Counted from the stretch's first letter, positions 35,332 through 44,737 are shown. The stretch: DNA of 64,000 bases from Flavobacterium sp. NKUCC04_CG (GCF_019345525.1 NZ_JAHKRA010000007.1:1-64000), one strand, 5' to 3'. Notes: a model not told the origin generated them from the letters alone. Numbers and translations: made by a program.

Positions 35332-37749
35332 ATGTTTAAAAATTGGTTTAAAATTTACTTGCACCAAACGGTTAAAAATAAATTATTTTTCTTTTTAAAT
35401 ATAATCGGTTTGGCTATCGGAATATCGGCATTGATTTTAGCAGTGTTGTATTGGCAGGACGAGCATAAATACAATGCTTGGAATCCTTATAAAGATCGTG
35501 TCTATGAAGTAACTTATCAAGGCGATAAAGATTCGGACGAAGCCTATGTAGCCAGTTCGGATGCTTTGGGACCTAAGTTAATGGAGTTTCCTGAGTTGGT
35601 AGAAGACTATTGTTATTTTTCGTTTGAATACATAACATTTTTTGCTGAGTCGGAATCGTATAAGGGGGTTATTGATAAGATCGTCAATACTCAAGATAGT
35701 TTTTTTGAGTTCTTTCCATTTCCATTTGTTTACGGTAATCCCTTAATGGTATTTAATGGGGACGATAGTATTGCTATTTCGGAGGAAATTGCTAAAAAGT
35801 ATTTTGGAGATGTAAATCCCGTTGGGAAGTATTTGTCTTTGGCACATCAATCCTATCGTATTGGAGGGGTGTATCGATTAAATGAACAGACGTCGGTTAT
35901 GCCAAATATTGTTATAAACAGTATAGAGCGAGAAACCGTAATTGATTCGGAGCTTTGGCAAAACACCAACCTGGGCTTATTGATTAAAGCTCAGAGTGAA
36001 GGAAGTAAACGGGCTTTAGAAAAATTAACCACCAATTTAATATACGAAAATGTTTTAATAGAAAATGCTCAAAGTGAAGGGGTGTCGATTGAGGCATTTA
36101 TGGAGAGTATAGGCGGTGAGTTTACCGCTAAGTTTAATTCGTTAAATGAGGTACGTCTGTATGCCAAAGCATCGGGTTTGCTTGAGGGAACGGGAAATTT
36201 GGAGTTTGTTTATATATCCTTGAGTTGTGCTTTATTGATTTTGTTGCTGTCGATAGTGAACTATATAAACCTGACCAATGCCTATGTTATCCGACGCGTG
36301 AACGAATTGGGCATCCGCAAAATATTAGGAGCCAGTAATAAGCAAATCGTAGGGCAGTTGGTTTTTGAAACCGTGATAAATAGCGTGATAGCTATTGTAA
36401 TAGCACTGGTGTTTGTCGAGTTAATATTGCCGTATTTTAGTTTGTTTATCAATAAGAGTCTTACTTTAAGTCTGTTTGATTTTTGGCAAATCCTGATGGT
36501 TATCGTTGCTATCGTAGTGGTTTTGGGGGGATTAGTACCCGCTTTATTTATCTATAGGGTTAGCTTTTTAACCATTATCAAAGGGAAATATGCTCGAAGT
36601 GAACGCGGTATTAAGTTGAGAAACGTCTTATTGATTTTACAGTTTGCCGTTGCTTTTTTCTTTGTGGTTAGCAGTTTGGTAATCGCAAGACAAGTAGATT
36701 ATATGGTGTCTAAAGATTTAGGTTTTGATGGGAGTCAAGTGATACAAGCTAAAATTTACAACCACCAAACCCGTCGTAAGTTTTCGGAAACCGATGATTT
36801 GGCTATACGTTTATGTCGCGTTGCTGGTGTAGAGAAAGTGGGTCTCGGTTCCATTCCTTTTTCCAATAAAAACATGCCTAGAGGTTCGTTGATGATGCAG
36901 GGCAAAAGGGTGGACTTCGACGTGGCTGGGGTAGATTTTAGGTATCTAGCATTATTGGGAGTAAAAAAGAGTCAAGGAGCCGATTTGGATAAAATTGTTC
37001 TGGATGATTCAGTAGATGCCGTGGTCGTTAACAATCGTTTTGTTGAGATTTTGGGAATTAAAAACCCTGTTGATAAAGAATTTGTTTTTAAAAAGAAGCG
37101 CTATAGAATTATCACGGTTATCAACGACTTTTTTAGAACGGGATTTAATGCGAAAGTGGAACCGATGGCCCTGTTTGATTATCGAGCAATAGATAACCTG
37201 GTTTATGGCATTAACGAAGTTTCTATTAAAATTGAATCGACACATTCGGAACGAACCCTTAAGAATATTGAGGCCTTTTGGCATAAGGAAGTCGATGCAG
37301 AATATCCGTTTCAAGCCGTTTTTTTAAACAAACAATTCGCTGAAAATTACAAGCAATATACCAAACAACGCAATTTGTTTAGAGGTCTCAATTTAGTTGT
37401 AGTTTTTATATCGCTATTCGGACTTTTTGCATTAGTGTCCTTCTCTATCGAGAGTCGATTAAAGGAAATAGTCATTCGAAAAGTTTTAGGGGCAGAAACC
37501 AGTAATTTAATTAGAAATTTAGTAACAAAATACATTTTTTTTAGTCTAATAGGCTTTATGATTGCGGTTTTTCCGACATATTGGTTGATGAGTCACTGGC
37601 TCAATAAGTTTGCTTATCATGCCAATCTATCGTGGGTTCCGTTTGCAATAGCCTTTACAACCTTGGTGTTGTTGATTTTAGCGGTTGTGGTTGTTAGAGC
37701 CTATTCCGCTACAAAAATAGATTTGTTGCGATTTTTAAAGTATGAATAA
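35332..37749 (+). CDS. MacB/FtsX-family ABC transporter permease
   Basis: The 805-residue permease has an N-terminal transmembrane helix (about residues 20-45), a MacB-type periplasmic core and three further helices with the FtsX motif (RRVNELGIRKILGAS). The second half repeats this with another core and FtsX domain (ESRLKEIVIRKVLGAE). This is the duplicated, large Bacteroidota form of the family. With the ATPase at 33848 it forms a mechanotransmission-type exporter. Confidence 0.93.
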   Translation: MFKNWFKIYLHQTVKNKLFFFLNIIGLAIGISALILAVLYWQDEHKYNAWNPYKDRVYEVTYQGDKDSDEAYVASSDALGPKLMEFPELVEDYCYFSFEYITFFAESESYKGVIDKIVNTQDSFFEFFPFPFVYGNPLMVFNGDDSIAISEEIAKKYFGDVNPVGKYLSLAHQSYRIGGVYRLNEQTSVMPNIVINSIERETVIDSELWQNTNLGLLIKAQSEGSKRALEKLTTNLIYENVLIENAQSEGVSIEAFMESIGGEFTAKFNSLNEVRLYAKASGLLEGTGNLEFVYISLSCALLILLLSIVNYINLTNAYVIRRVNELGIRKILGASNKQIVGQLVFETVINSVIAIVIALVFVELILPYFSLFINKSLTLSLFDFWQILMVIVAIVVVLGGLVPALFIYRVSFLTIIKGKYARSERGIKLRNVLLILQFAVAFFFVVSSLVIARQVDYMVSKDLGFDGSQVIQAKIYNHQTRRKFSETDDLAIRLCRVAGVEKVGLGSIPFSNKNMPRGSLMMQGKRVDFDVAGVDFRYLALLGVKKSQGADLDKIVLDDSVDAVVVNNRFVEILGIKNPVDKEFVFKKKRYRIITVINDFFRTGFNAKVEPMALFDYRAIDNLVYGINEVSIKIESTHSERTLKNIEAFWHKEVDAEYPFQAVFLNKQFAENYKQYTKQRNLFRGLNLVVVFISLFGLFALVSFSIESRLKEIVIRKVLGAETSNLIRNLVTKYIFFSLIGFMIAVFPTYWLMSHWLNKFAYHANLSWVPFAIAFTTLVLLILAVVVVRAYSATKIDLLRFLKYE

Positions 37750-37929
37750 TATAAATAAAGGAATCTTTTAAAAAGTCAAGTTTTTTAAAAAGCCTATAAA
37801 TATTTAAAAAAAAATAAATTGAATTAGTTAGTATGAATTCGGTTTATGGAGTGAAGGGGGCTAGTAGTCCCCGAATCTCCCATTTTTTGGATAGAAAATG
37901 AATATTGTAAATCTTAAAATAAATAAATC

Positions 37930-38745
37930 ATGAAAAAAGTAATTATAGCCTTTTTGTTAGCTAGTGTGAGCATGACTGCTCAGGTAAAAACCACTAGAAC
38001 AGTAGGAGATTTTAGTCAAGTACAAGTGTCTCAAGGTATCGAGCTGAATTATACAGTATCTAATACTACTAAAATAACGGTGGAAGCCGAAACGAAAGAA
38101 TCCCTTCAATATATTAAAACAGCAGTTAAGGGTAAATCTTTGGTGGTTTATATCGAATCGGAAAAAGGCAAATGGGGAAAGAGTACCAATCGAAAAATTA
38201 AAGATGTAAAAGTTTTTGTTGAAGGTCCCAATTTAGATGCGGTTACCGTATCTTCTTCTGCTATGTTTATTGGGAAAGATGCGCTAAAAACCAATAATTT
38301 TGCTTTAGGAGTTTCCTCTTCAGGGTATTTTAAAGGGGACATTAAAGCAACAAATTGTACAGTAAGTGTTTCCTCTTCAGGAGATGTGGAAGCTACTATT
38401 CAAGCAAGTGGCTTGGTTGATCTTAGAAGCAGTTCGTCTGCCGATATTAATGCTGTAATCCATGCCGAAGAATTGTCGCTTTCTAGCAGCAGCTCGTCTG
38501 GAATGAAGCTCTCTGGTGACGTCAAAAGCATCAAAGCCGGATTGTCCAGTTCGTCAAAAATTCTAGCAAAAGATTTAAAAGCAAGAGAATTGGAAGTTTC
38601 TGCAAGCAGTTCTGCCTCCGGGTTTTTCTATGTGTCTGAGAAGATGAATGCAGCAGCAGCTTCGTCTGCATCGATTAAGTATTATGGGAGTCCACGTGAA
38701 GTTAACGTAAAAAAGGCTTCTTCGGGAACTATTAAAAAAGCTTAA
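37930..38745 (+). CDS. DUF2807 (head GIN domain) exported protein, Ser-rich
   Basis: The 271-residue protein has a signal peptide (about residues 1-17) and a DUF2807 domain whose solenoid turns carry serine runs (VSSSAM, VSSSGY, VSSSGD, RSSSSAD, LSSSSSSG, LSSSSK, ASSSAS). It is a paralogue of the protein at 34569, which uses D-S-A at equivalent turns. It begins 180 bases after the permease gene, so it is either the last gene of the operon or separately expressed. Function unknown. Confidence 0.85.
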   Translation: MKKVIIAFLLASVSMTAQVKTTRTVGDFSQVQVSQGIELNYTVSNTTKITVEAETKESLQYIKTAVKGKSLVVYIESEKGKWGKSTNRKIKDVKVFVEGPNLDAVTVSSSAMFIGKDALKTNNFALGVSSSGYFKGDIKATNCTVSVSSSGDVEATIQASGLVDLRSSSSADINAVIHAEELSLSSSSSSGMKLSGDVKSIKAGLSSSSKILAKDLKARELEVSASSSASGFFYVSEKMNAAAASSASIKYYGSPREVNVKKASSGTIKKA

Positions 38746-38809
38746 GCGGTTGCGTATAAGTTAGTGATTATCGTTTTATAAAATATTTGCGTAATTCTTT
38801 TTTTATTCG

Positions 38810-38851
38810 AGTTTTTGTAGAGCTTCCTCCGTTGGGAAGCTCGCAAAAACT
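38810..38851. terminator. Strong bidirectional terminator
   Basis: GTTTTTG with CAAAAAC and GAGCTTCC with GGAAGCTC form a long stem around a small loop, with T-runs on both strands. It closes the DUF2807 gene on + and the short minus-strand frame at 38859. Confidence 0.85.
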
Positions 38852-38858
38852 TTTTTGC

Positions 38859-38978
38859 TTATAAGTTCCAATGCAAAGCGTTATACGGATCGTTTTTTTG
38901 ATTTTTCAAATCGGTATCGTCTATTCTTTGAATTTTAACCAAGGGCACCACTTCCCAGGCCCAATAGCCGAAAAACAT
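38859..38978 (-). pseudogene. Short minus-strand frame, possible gene remnant (39 aa)
   Basis: The translation starting MFFGYWAWEVVPLVK and ending NDPYNALHWNL has protein-like composition and stops eight bases before a strong terminator in the right orientation. The frame stays open for 11 codons upstream of the ATG before a TAG. This looks like the 3' end of a decayed gene or a very small gene; I do not recognise the family. The + strand frame over the same region (38871-39059) looks worse. Confidence 0.35.
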
Positions 38979-39197
38979 ATTAAATTCGGTAATCTCAAGG
39001 CAGTCGTACTATGTAGTATCACGATGGCCTTGATACCATTTTTTTGTAACTTGATCTAGGTATAAAGTATTAAGATACAGTCGAAAACAGCCAGCGTTGC
39101 TCAGTATGCGAGTTTTGCGTCATAGTTTTTCTCTATCGGTACTGTTTTCTTATCTATATTTAGAATACATTAACTTTAGATTCTCAACATTTACCAT

Positions 39198-39205
39198 TAT
39201 ATTTG
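39198..39205 (+). promoter_or_regulatory. -7 element TATATTTG (Fe-S gene group)
   Basis: A perfect TAnnTTTG lies 46 bases before the start of the Mrp/ApbC gene. The -33 position has only a TTTAG. Confidence 0.55.
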
Positions 39206-39251
39206 CCTATTAACAATGGGCTATTAATCTGTTGGAAACGAAACGTATATA

Positions 39252-40382
39252 ATGAAATTAGATAGAAAAGAAATTCTGAAAGCATTAGAGACCATTTCTG
39301 TTGCTGGAGAAGGGAAAAATATGGTAGAAAGTGGTGTTGTTCAGAATGTTATGACCTTCGGAGACGAAGTTGTTGTAGATTTAGTATTAACCACGCCTGC
39401 CTTACACATCAAAAAAAGAGCTGAAGTCGATGTGATGAAAGCTATTCATGATCAAATCGATGAAAAGATTAACGTTAAGGTCAATATCAAAGTAGAGAAT
39501 GCAGAGAAACCTGAAATAAAGGGAAAAGCAATTCCTGGAATCAGTAATATCGTGGCTATTTCTTCTGGAAAAGGAGGAGTAGGGAAATCTACGGTTACGG
39601 CAAATATTGCTGTGACATTGACGAATATGGGATTTAAAGTTGGTGTTTTAGATGCGGATATTTATGGGCCATCTATGCCGATAATGTTTGATGTTGAAAA
39701 TGCCCGACCAATTTCTGTAGAAGTTAACGGCAAATCCAAGATGAAACCGATTACGAGTTATGGTGTTGAGATTTTGTCGATTGGCTTTTTCACTAGACCC
39801 GATCAAGCGGTTATTTGGAGAGGACCTATGGCGTCAAAAGCGTTAAATCAAATGATTTTTGATGCAGATTGGGGTGAATTGGATTTCTTGTTATTGGATT
39901 TACCTCCAGGAACGGGTGATATTCACTTGTCTATCTTACAGTCGTTGCCTGTGACAGGTGCTGTAGTGGTAAGTACGCCTCAAGCAGTTGCTTTGGCCGA
40001 TGCCAAAAAAGGGGTATCGATGTTTATGTCGGACAGTATTAATGTTCCGGTATTGGGAATTATTGAGAATATGGCCTACTTCACTCCTGAGGAATTGCCA
40101 AATAATAAATATTATATCTTCGGAGAAGGAGGAGCACGAAACTTGGCTCAAGATTTAGAAGTGCCTTTCTTAGGAGAAGTACCTCTAGTGCAGAGCATAA
40201 GAGAAGCGGGTGATTACGGTCGTCCAGCAGCCCTTCAAGAAGGAACGGTAGTGGCGAATGCGTTCGATGCGATTGTTAAAAACGTCGTGCAAGAAGTAGT
40301 GAAGCGAAACGATAGTTTACCAGCTACTGAAGCAGTTAAAATTACGACTATGGCGGGTTGTTCTGCAGTGGGAAAAAACTAA
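39252..40382 (+). CDS. apbC: Mrp/ApbC-type Fe-S carrier P-loop ATPase
   Basis: The 376-residue protein has an N-terminal MIP18/DUF59 domain (about residues 1-80) and a Mrp NTPase with the deviant Walker A SSGKGGVGKSTVTANIA, DADIYGPSMP and LLLDLPPGTGD. Mrp/ApbC proteins bind and deliver Fe-S clusters to apo-enzymes. The usual CxxC near the C-terminus is not obvious here; single cysteines remain (AGCSAVGKN at the very end). It is followed by a NifU-like scaffold, which fits the role. Confidence 0.92.
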   Translation: MKLDRKEILKALETISVAGEGKNMVESGVVQNVMTFGDEVVVDLVLTTPALHIKKRAEVDVMKAIHDQIDEKINVKVNIKVENAEKPEIKGKAIPGISNIVAISSGKGGVGKSTVTANIAVTLTNMGFKVGVLDADIYGPSMPIMFDVENARPISVEVNGKSKMKPITSYGVEILSIGFFTRPDQAVIWRGPMASKALNQMIFDADWGELDFLLLDLPPGTGDIHLSILQSLPVTGAVVVSTPQAVALADAKKGVSMFMSDSINVPVLGIIENMAYFTPEELPNNKYYIFGEGGARNLAQDLEVPFLGEVPLVQSIREAGDYGRPAALQEGTVVANAFDAIVKNVVQEVVKRNDSLPATEAVKITTMAGCSAVGKN

Positions 40383-40416
40383 TACGGACTTTTTTACACT
40401 CATTTAAAATTTAATT

Positions 40417-40656
40417 ATGACAACAAATACTATTCAACAAAACGTTGAGAAAGCCTTAGAAGAAATTCGTCCGTTTTTAAAATCGGATGGAGGAGATATT
40501 ACGCTGATTTCAATAGAAGATGATAAACACGTGAAAGTTAGGTTAGAAGGGGCATGTACTTCTTGTAATGTCAATCAAATGACCTTGAAAGCAGGAGTGG
40601 AAACGACTATTAAGAAGTATGCTCCTGAGATTGAAACCGTTGTAAACGTAGAGTAA
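40417..40656 (+). CDS. NifU C-terminal-domain Fe-S scaffold
   Basis: The 79-residue protein is a stand-alone NifU-like domain with the cluster-binding CTSCNVNQMTLKAGVE (CxxC). Nfu-type proteins carry 4Fe-4S clusters to client enzymes. It lies 34 bases after the Mrp/ApbC gene and is almost certainly cotranscribed with it. Confidence 0.94.
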   Translation: MTTNTIQQNVEKALEEIRPFLKSDGGDITLISIEDDKHVKVRLEGACTSCNVNQMTLKAGVETTIKKYAPEIETVVNVE

Positions 40657-40786
40657 AAGGGTAAAGTGCCCGAGCTTTTTAGCATTCTTTATTTCCAAAA
40701 TGATGTCGTTTCAATCGGGGTGAATTGACATTTATCATGGTGTAGGCTAAAAAGATTTATAACCTTTGTAATAAATTTTTAGAACT

Positions 40787-41839
40787 ATGATTCAAACCGA
40801 TATCTTAATCATTGGTGCTGGTCCAACTGGACTATTCACTGTTTTTGAAGCGGGACTTTTAAAATTAAAATGCCATATTATTGATGGTCTTCCGCAACCG
40901 GGAGGACAATTGACGGAGTTGTATCCTAAAAAACCAATTTTTGATATACCGGGATATCCTTCTGTAGGAGCTGCGGAATTGGTCGATAATTTAATGGAGC
41001 AAATCAAGCAATTTCAACCGGGGTTTACCCTAAATGAAGTTGCCGAAACAATAGATAAATTAGAGGACGGTACTTTTGTTGTGACCACTAATAAAGGGAC
41101 AAAACACCATGCAAAGGCTGTCGCGATTGCTGGAGGTTTAGGAAGTTTTGAACCGAGAAAACCATTGATAGATAACTTGGCTTACTACGAGGATAAAGGT
41201 GTGGAGTTTTTTGTTAAAGATCCAGAGCTTTTTCGCGATAAAAGAATTGTTATTTCTGGTGGAGGGGATTCTGCCTTGGACTGGAGTGTGTTTTTGGCCG
41301 ATGTAGCCAAAGAGGTTACTTTGGTTCACAGACGTAACGAATTCCGTGGTGCTTTGGATTCTGTAGAAAAAGTACAAATCTTAAAGGATCAAGGTAAAAT
41401 CAATTTGATTACACCGGCAGAAGTTGTGGGTGTTCACGGACAAGACCGCGTAGAAGGCGTTACTTTAGAAAGCAACGGACAACGCGATTTATTGGCTTGT
41501 GATTATTTTATTCCGTTATTTGGACTAACGCCTAAATTGGGACCAATAGGTACTTGGGGGCTAGAGATTGAAAAAAACGCCATTAAAGTAAATAATGCAC
41601 TGGATTATCAAACCAATATAGAAGGGATTTACGCCATAGGCGATATCAATACGTATCCCGGTAAATTGAAGTTGATTTTATGCGGTTTTCACGAAGCCAC
41701 TTTAATGTGTCAAAGTGTTTATAACCGCTTAAACCCAGGGAAGAAATATGTTTTAAAATACACCACAGTATCTGGAATTGACGGATTTGATGGCAGTAGA
41801 AAAGAAGCGGAAAAAGCAGTAGTAAAAGCTATAGATTAA
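40787..41839 (+). CDS. Ferredoxin--NADP(+) reductase, thioredoxin-reductase-like
   Basis: The 350-residue flavoenzyme has the FAD motif IIGAGPTGLFTVFEAG, the NADPH motif ISGGGDSALDW and a C-terminal IYAIGDINTYPGKLKL. The redox CxxC of thioredoxin reductases is absent, which marks the TrxR-like FNR group. It should pass electrons between NADPH and the ferredoxin encoded four bases downstream. Confidence 0.94.
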   Translation: MIQTDILIIGAGPTGLFTVFEAGLLKLKCHIIDGLPQPGGQLTELYPKKPIFDIPGYPSVGAAELVDNLMEQIKQFQPGFTLNEVAETIDKLEDGTFVVTTNKGTKHHAKAVAIAGGLGSFEPRKPLIDNLAYYEDKGVEFFVKDPELFRDKRIVISGGGDSALDWSVFLADVAKEVTLVHRRNEFRGALDSVEKVQILKDQGKINLITPAEVVGVHGQDRVEGVTLESNGQRDLLACDYFIPLFGLTPKLGPIGTWGLEIEKNAIKVNNALDYQTNIEGIYAIGDINTYPGKLKLILCGFHEATLMCQSVYNRLNPGKKYVLKYTTVSGIDGFDGSRKEAEKAVVKAID

Positions 41840-41843
41840 AGCC

Positions 41844-42170
41844 ATGTCTGATATTAAGATTACCATTGTTGATAGAGAGGGAATACGCCATACAGTAGAT
41901 GCGCCAACAGATATGAATATGAATGTCATGGAATTGGTACGTGCCTACGAATTAGCTCCCGAAGGTACCATTGGTATCTGTGGCGGAATGGCCATGTGTG
42001 CTTCTTGTCAATGTTATATTTTAAATGATGTTGAATTACCGGAAAAAAATCCGGACGAAGATGCCATGTTATGGGAAGCTTTTAACGTAAAAGAAAACAG
42101 TAGATTGGGATGTCAAATTCACCTCACTCCCGAAATCGAGGGTCTGGAATTGGAGTTGGCTCCGGAATAA
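41844..42170 (+). CDS. 2Fe-2S ferredoxin (adrenodoxin/Isc type)
   Basis: The 108-residue protein has the cluster motif CGGMAMCASCQC and a distal Cys in RLGCQIHL, the C-x5-C-x2-C ... C pattern of vertebrate-type/Isc ferredoxins. It is the likely partner of the adjacent FNR. Confidence 0.94.
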   Translation: MSDIKITIVDREGIRHTVDAPTDMNMNVMELVRAYELAPEGTIGICGGMAMCASCQCYILNDVELPEKNPDEDAMLWEAFNVKENSRLGCQIHLTPEIEGLELELAPE

Positions 42171-42195
42171 TTAAAAGTAACGAATAGTTAGTAAG

Positions 42196-42226
42196 CATGA
42201 GGTTGTCTAAATAGGCAACCTCATTT
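42196..42226 (+). terminator. Ferredoxin terminator
   Basis: ATGAGGTTG-T-CTA pairs with TAG-G-CAACCTCAT, followed by TTTTTG. Its core is almost identical to the terminator at 45453. Confidence 0.85.
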
Positions 42227-42497
42227 TTGATATAATGCCGTCGTTTTTATGCGAAAGCGATTTACTTGCGTGCTTATTACCGGTTTTTGTAATTACTTTA
42301 TGCAAAAGAACGGCTCGATATAAGATTTTTCGATCTGTATTCAATATTTTTTTGAATTATGTTTATTAACGTTGATAAGTTGCTGTAGAATACTTACTTT
42401 TGTTTCGCTATTAAAAAAGCGCGAATGGTCTAGCAAAATCGCTTTGAATTGGCGAAAAGTGATTAACCGTTAGTGCGGAAAATAGTGATAGTATATA
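42227..42497. other. Intergenic region, no gene seen
   Basis: AT-rich sequence without a credible ORF. It probably holds the promoter of the acyl-CoA dehydrogenase gene, but no full TTG/TAnnTTTG pair stands out. Confidence 0.4.
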
Positions 42498-42690
42498 ATA
42501 AAATCGACATAGGAACCCGCCCAAGAAGATTTGTCTGTTAATAGCAGCGATTGATGTAAGGCGATACCATATGACCTTAATATAAAATAAAATCGACATA
42601 TGAACCCGCCCAAGAAGATTTGTCTGTTAATAGCAGCGATTGATGTAAGGCGATACCATATGACCTTAATATAAAATAAAATCGACATAT
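42498..42690 (+). repeat. 89-bp tandem duplication in the acyl-CoA dehydrogenase leader
   Basis: Two copies of an 89-bp unit, nearly identical, precede the gene, and a third partial copy supplies the A-rich region and start codon (AAAATCGACATATG). The second copy therefore also carries an ATG in the same context at 42600, opening a 24-codon frame that stops at 42674, 14 bases before the true start. In the first copy that ATG has become AGG. The perfect repeat suggests a recent duplication. Confidence 0.92.
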
Positions 42691-43867
42691 GAAACCAGAT
42701 TTATTCCAAGCGCCTGATTATTACTTGTTAGATGATTTATTATCTGAAGAGCACAAATTGGTGCGTGATGCCGCTCGTGCATGGGTGAAACGTGACGTTA
42801 CTCCTATCATAGAAGAGTTTGCACAAAAAGCAGAATTTCCAAAACAATTGATTAAAGGTCTAGCAGAAATCGGTGGATTTGGACCGTATATACCAGAAGA
42901 ATATGGTGGAGCAGGATTAGACCAAATTTCTTATGGTTTAATCATGCAAGAAATTGAACGTGGAGATAGTGGTGTTCGCTCAACATCTTCTGTACAATCG
43001 TCTTTAGTGATGTATCCTATTTGGAAATACGGAAACGAAGAACAACGTATGAAATACCTTCCTAAATTAGCGACGGGTGAATTTATTGGATGTTTCGGAT
43101 TGACAGAGCCTGATTATGGATCTAACCCAAGCGGAATGATTACCAATTTCAAGGATATGGGTGATCATTACCTATTGAATGGAGCTAAGATGTGGATTTC
43201 AAACGCGCCTTTTGCGGATATTGCTGTTGTTTGGGCAAAAGACGAATCAGGTCGTATTCACGGTTTAATTGTAGAAAGAGGAATGGAAGGTTTTTCTACT
43301 CCTGAAACACATAACAAATGGTCATTAAGAGCTTCTGCTACAGGAGAATTGATCTTTGACAACGTAAAAGTTCCTAAAGAAAACTTATTGCCAAACAAAT
43401 CGGGCTTAGGTGCTCCACTAGGGTGTCTGGATTCAGCGCGTTATGGAATTGCTTGGGGTGCTATTGGAGCGGCTATGGATTGTTATGATACTGCTTTGAG
43501 ATATTCAAAAGAGCGTATTCAGTTTGACAAACCAATTGGTGCTACGCAATTGCAACAAAAGAAATTGGCAGAGATGATTACAGAAATCACTAAGGCTCAA
43601 TTATTGACTTGGAGATTGGGTGTATTGAGAAATGAGGGTAGAGCAACTACAGCACAGATTTCAATGGCCAAGAGAAACAATGTTGATATGGCATTGACTA
43701 TTGCTCGCGATGCACGTCAGATGTTGGGTGGTATGGGAATCACCGGTGAGTATTCTATTATGCGTCACATGATGAACTTAGAATCTGTGGTAACTTATGA
43801 AGGTACACACGACATTCACTTGTTAATTACAGGTATGGATGTTACTGGATTTCCAGCGTTCAAATAA
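42689..43867 (+). CDS. Acyl-CoA dehydrogenase (glutaryl-CoA dehydrogenase-like)
   Basis: The 392-residue flavoenzyme has the family blocks FGLTEPDYGSNPSGM (FAD/substrate), WISNAPFADIAVVWAK, the QFDKPIGATQLQQKKLAEM region and the C-terminal catalytic Glu region (VTYEGTHDIHLLITG). It oxidises acyl-CoA at the alpha-beta bond. The EGTHDIH ending and overall form resemble glutaryl-CoA dehydrogenases, but exact substrate is not certain. It has a duplicated 5' leader. Confidence 0.92.
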   Translation: MKPDLFQAPDYYLLDDLLSEEHKLVRDAARAWVKRDVTPIIEEFAQKAEFPKQLIKGLAEIGGFGPYIPEEYGGAGLDQISYGLIMQEIERGDSGVRSTSSVQSSLVMYPIWKYGNEEQRMKYLPKLATGEFIGCFGLTEPDYGSNPSGMITNFKDMGDHYLLNGAKMWISNAPFADIAVVWAKDESGRIHGLIVERGMEGFSTPETHNKWSLRASATGELIFDNVKVPKENLLPNKSGLGAPLGCLDSARYGIAWGAIGAAMDCYDTALRYSKERIQFDKPIGATQLQQKKLAEMITEITKAQLLTWRLGVLRNEGRATTAQISMAKRNNVDMALTIARDARQMLGGMGITGEYSIMRHMMNLESVVTYEGTHDIHLLITGMDVTGFPAFK

Positions 43868-43892
43868 GAATAATTAAAGGTTAAAATCATAC

Positions 43893-43924
43893 CAAAAGCT
43901 TCTCTTAATCGGGAAGCTTTTTTA
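43893..43924 (+). terminator. Acyl-CoA dehydrogenase terminator
   Basis: AAAAGCTTC pairs with GAAGCTTTT around a short loop, with a T-run. Confidence 0.8.
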
Positions 43925-43943
43925 ATTTTGTAAAAAAAGAGTC

Positions 43944-44720
43944 ATGACCATTTCAGAAATCAACCAACGGATTGAGCCGCAACGCAAAATGTTGTTGCAA
44001 CACAGTTTATATCAGAAAATTCAAAGTATTTCGGATTTGCAAACTTTTATGCAGGCACATGTGTATGCCGTTTGGGATTTTATGTCGCTATTAAAAGCCT
44101 TACAGCAAAAACTAACCTGCACTACCATTCCTTGGTTTGCTTCGCCCAATCCCGAAACCCGTTATCTTATAAACGAAATCGTGTTGGCAGAGGAATCGGA
44201 TTTAAGTATGGATGGGCGTCGTTTGAGCCATTTTGAAATGTATGTTGAAGCCATGGAAACGTCCAATGCCGATACCAATACCGTAACGGCATTTTTAGCC
44301 TTAGTACACCAACATAATTCTGTGGAAATAGCTTTAGAGCAGACGGATTTACATCCGAAAATCAAAGATTTTTTAAACTTTAGTTTTGGGGTAATCGCCG
44401 GTGGAAAAAGTCATGAAATCGCTGCGGCATTTACCTTTGGTAGGGAAGACTTGATTCCCGATATGTTTACGGAAATTCTAAGAAATTTTGAACAGCATTT
44501 TCCGCAGACAGATTTGTCTAAATTGATTTATTATTTTGAAAGACATATAGAACTGGATGCAGACGAACACGGACCGATGGCGATGAAAATGATTGCAGAG
44601 CTGTGTGGTACAGACGTGAATAAGTGGGAAGAAGTAGCGGTGGTTTCCATAGCAGCTTTAAAAAAGAGAATTGGCCTTTGGGACGCTATTGAAGAACAAA
44701 TAGAAGGCACTAAAAAATAA
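43944..44720 (+). CDS. DUF3050, heme-oxygenase-fold protein
   Basis: The 258-residue, all-helical, soluble protein matches DUF3050 from its N-terminal pattern (RIEPQRKMLLQHSLY, FMQAHVYAVWDFMSLLKALQ) and a C-terminal FERHIELDADEHGPMA. The family has a heme-oxygenase/TENA-like fold with His/Glu/Asp positions that could bind metal. Function unknown. The SDR gene follows after 17 bases, so the two are cotranscribed. Confidence 0.9.
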   Translation: MTISEINQRIEPQRKMLLQHSLYQKIQSISDLQTFMQAHVYAVWDFMSLLKALQQKLTCTTIPWFASPNPETRYLINEIVLAEESDLSMDGRRLSHFEMYVEAMETSNADTNTVTAFLALVHQHNSVEIALEQTDLHPKIKDFLNFSFGVIAGGKSHEIAAAFTFGREDLIPDMFTEILRNFEQHFPQTDLSKLIYYFERHIELDADEHGPMAMKMIAELCGTDVNKWEEVAVVSIAALKKRIGLWDAIEEQIEGTKK

Positions 44721-44737
44721 AAATAAAAACATTAGAT

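Noticed and set aside
38871-39059. 62-residue + strand ORF
   Set aside because: No ribosome binding site; the opposite strand has a better frame ending at a terminator.
42600-42674. 24-codon ORF as a leader peptide with attenuator
   Set aside because: It is a by-product of the 89-bp duplication; no terminator follows and it shows no amino acid bias.
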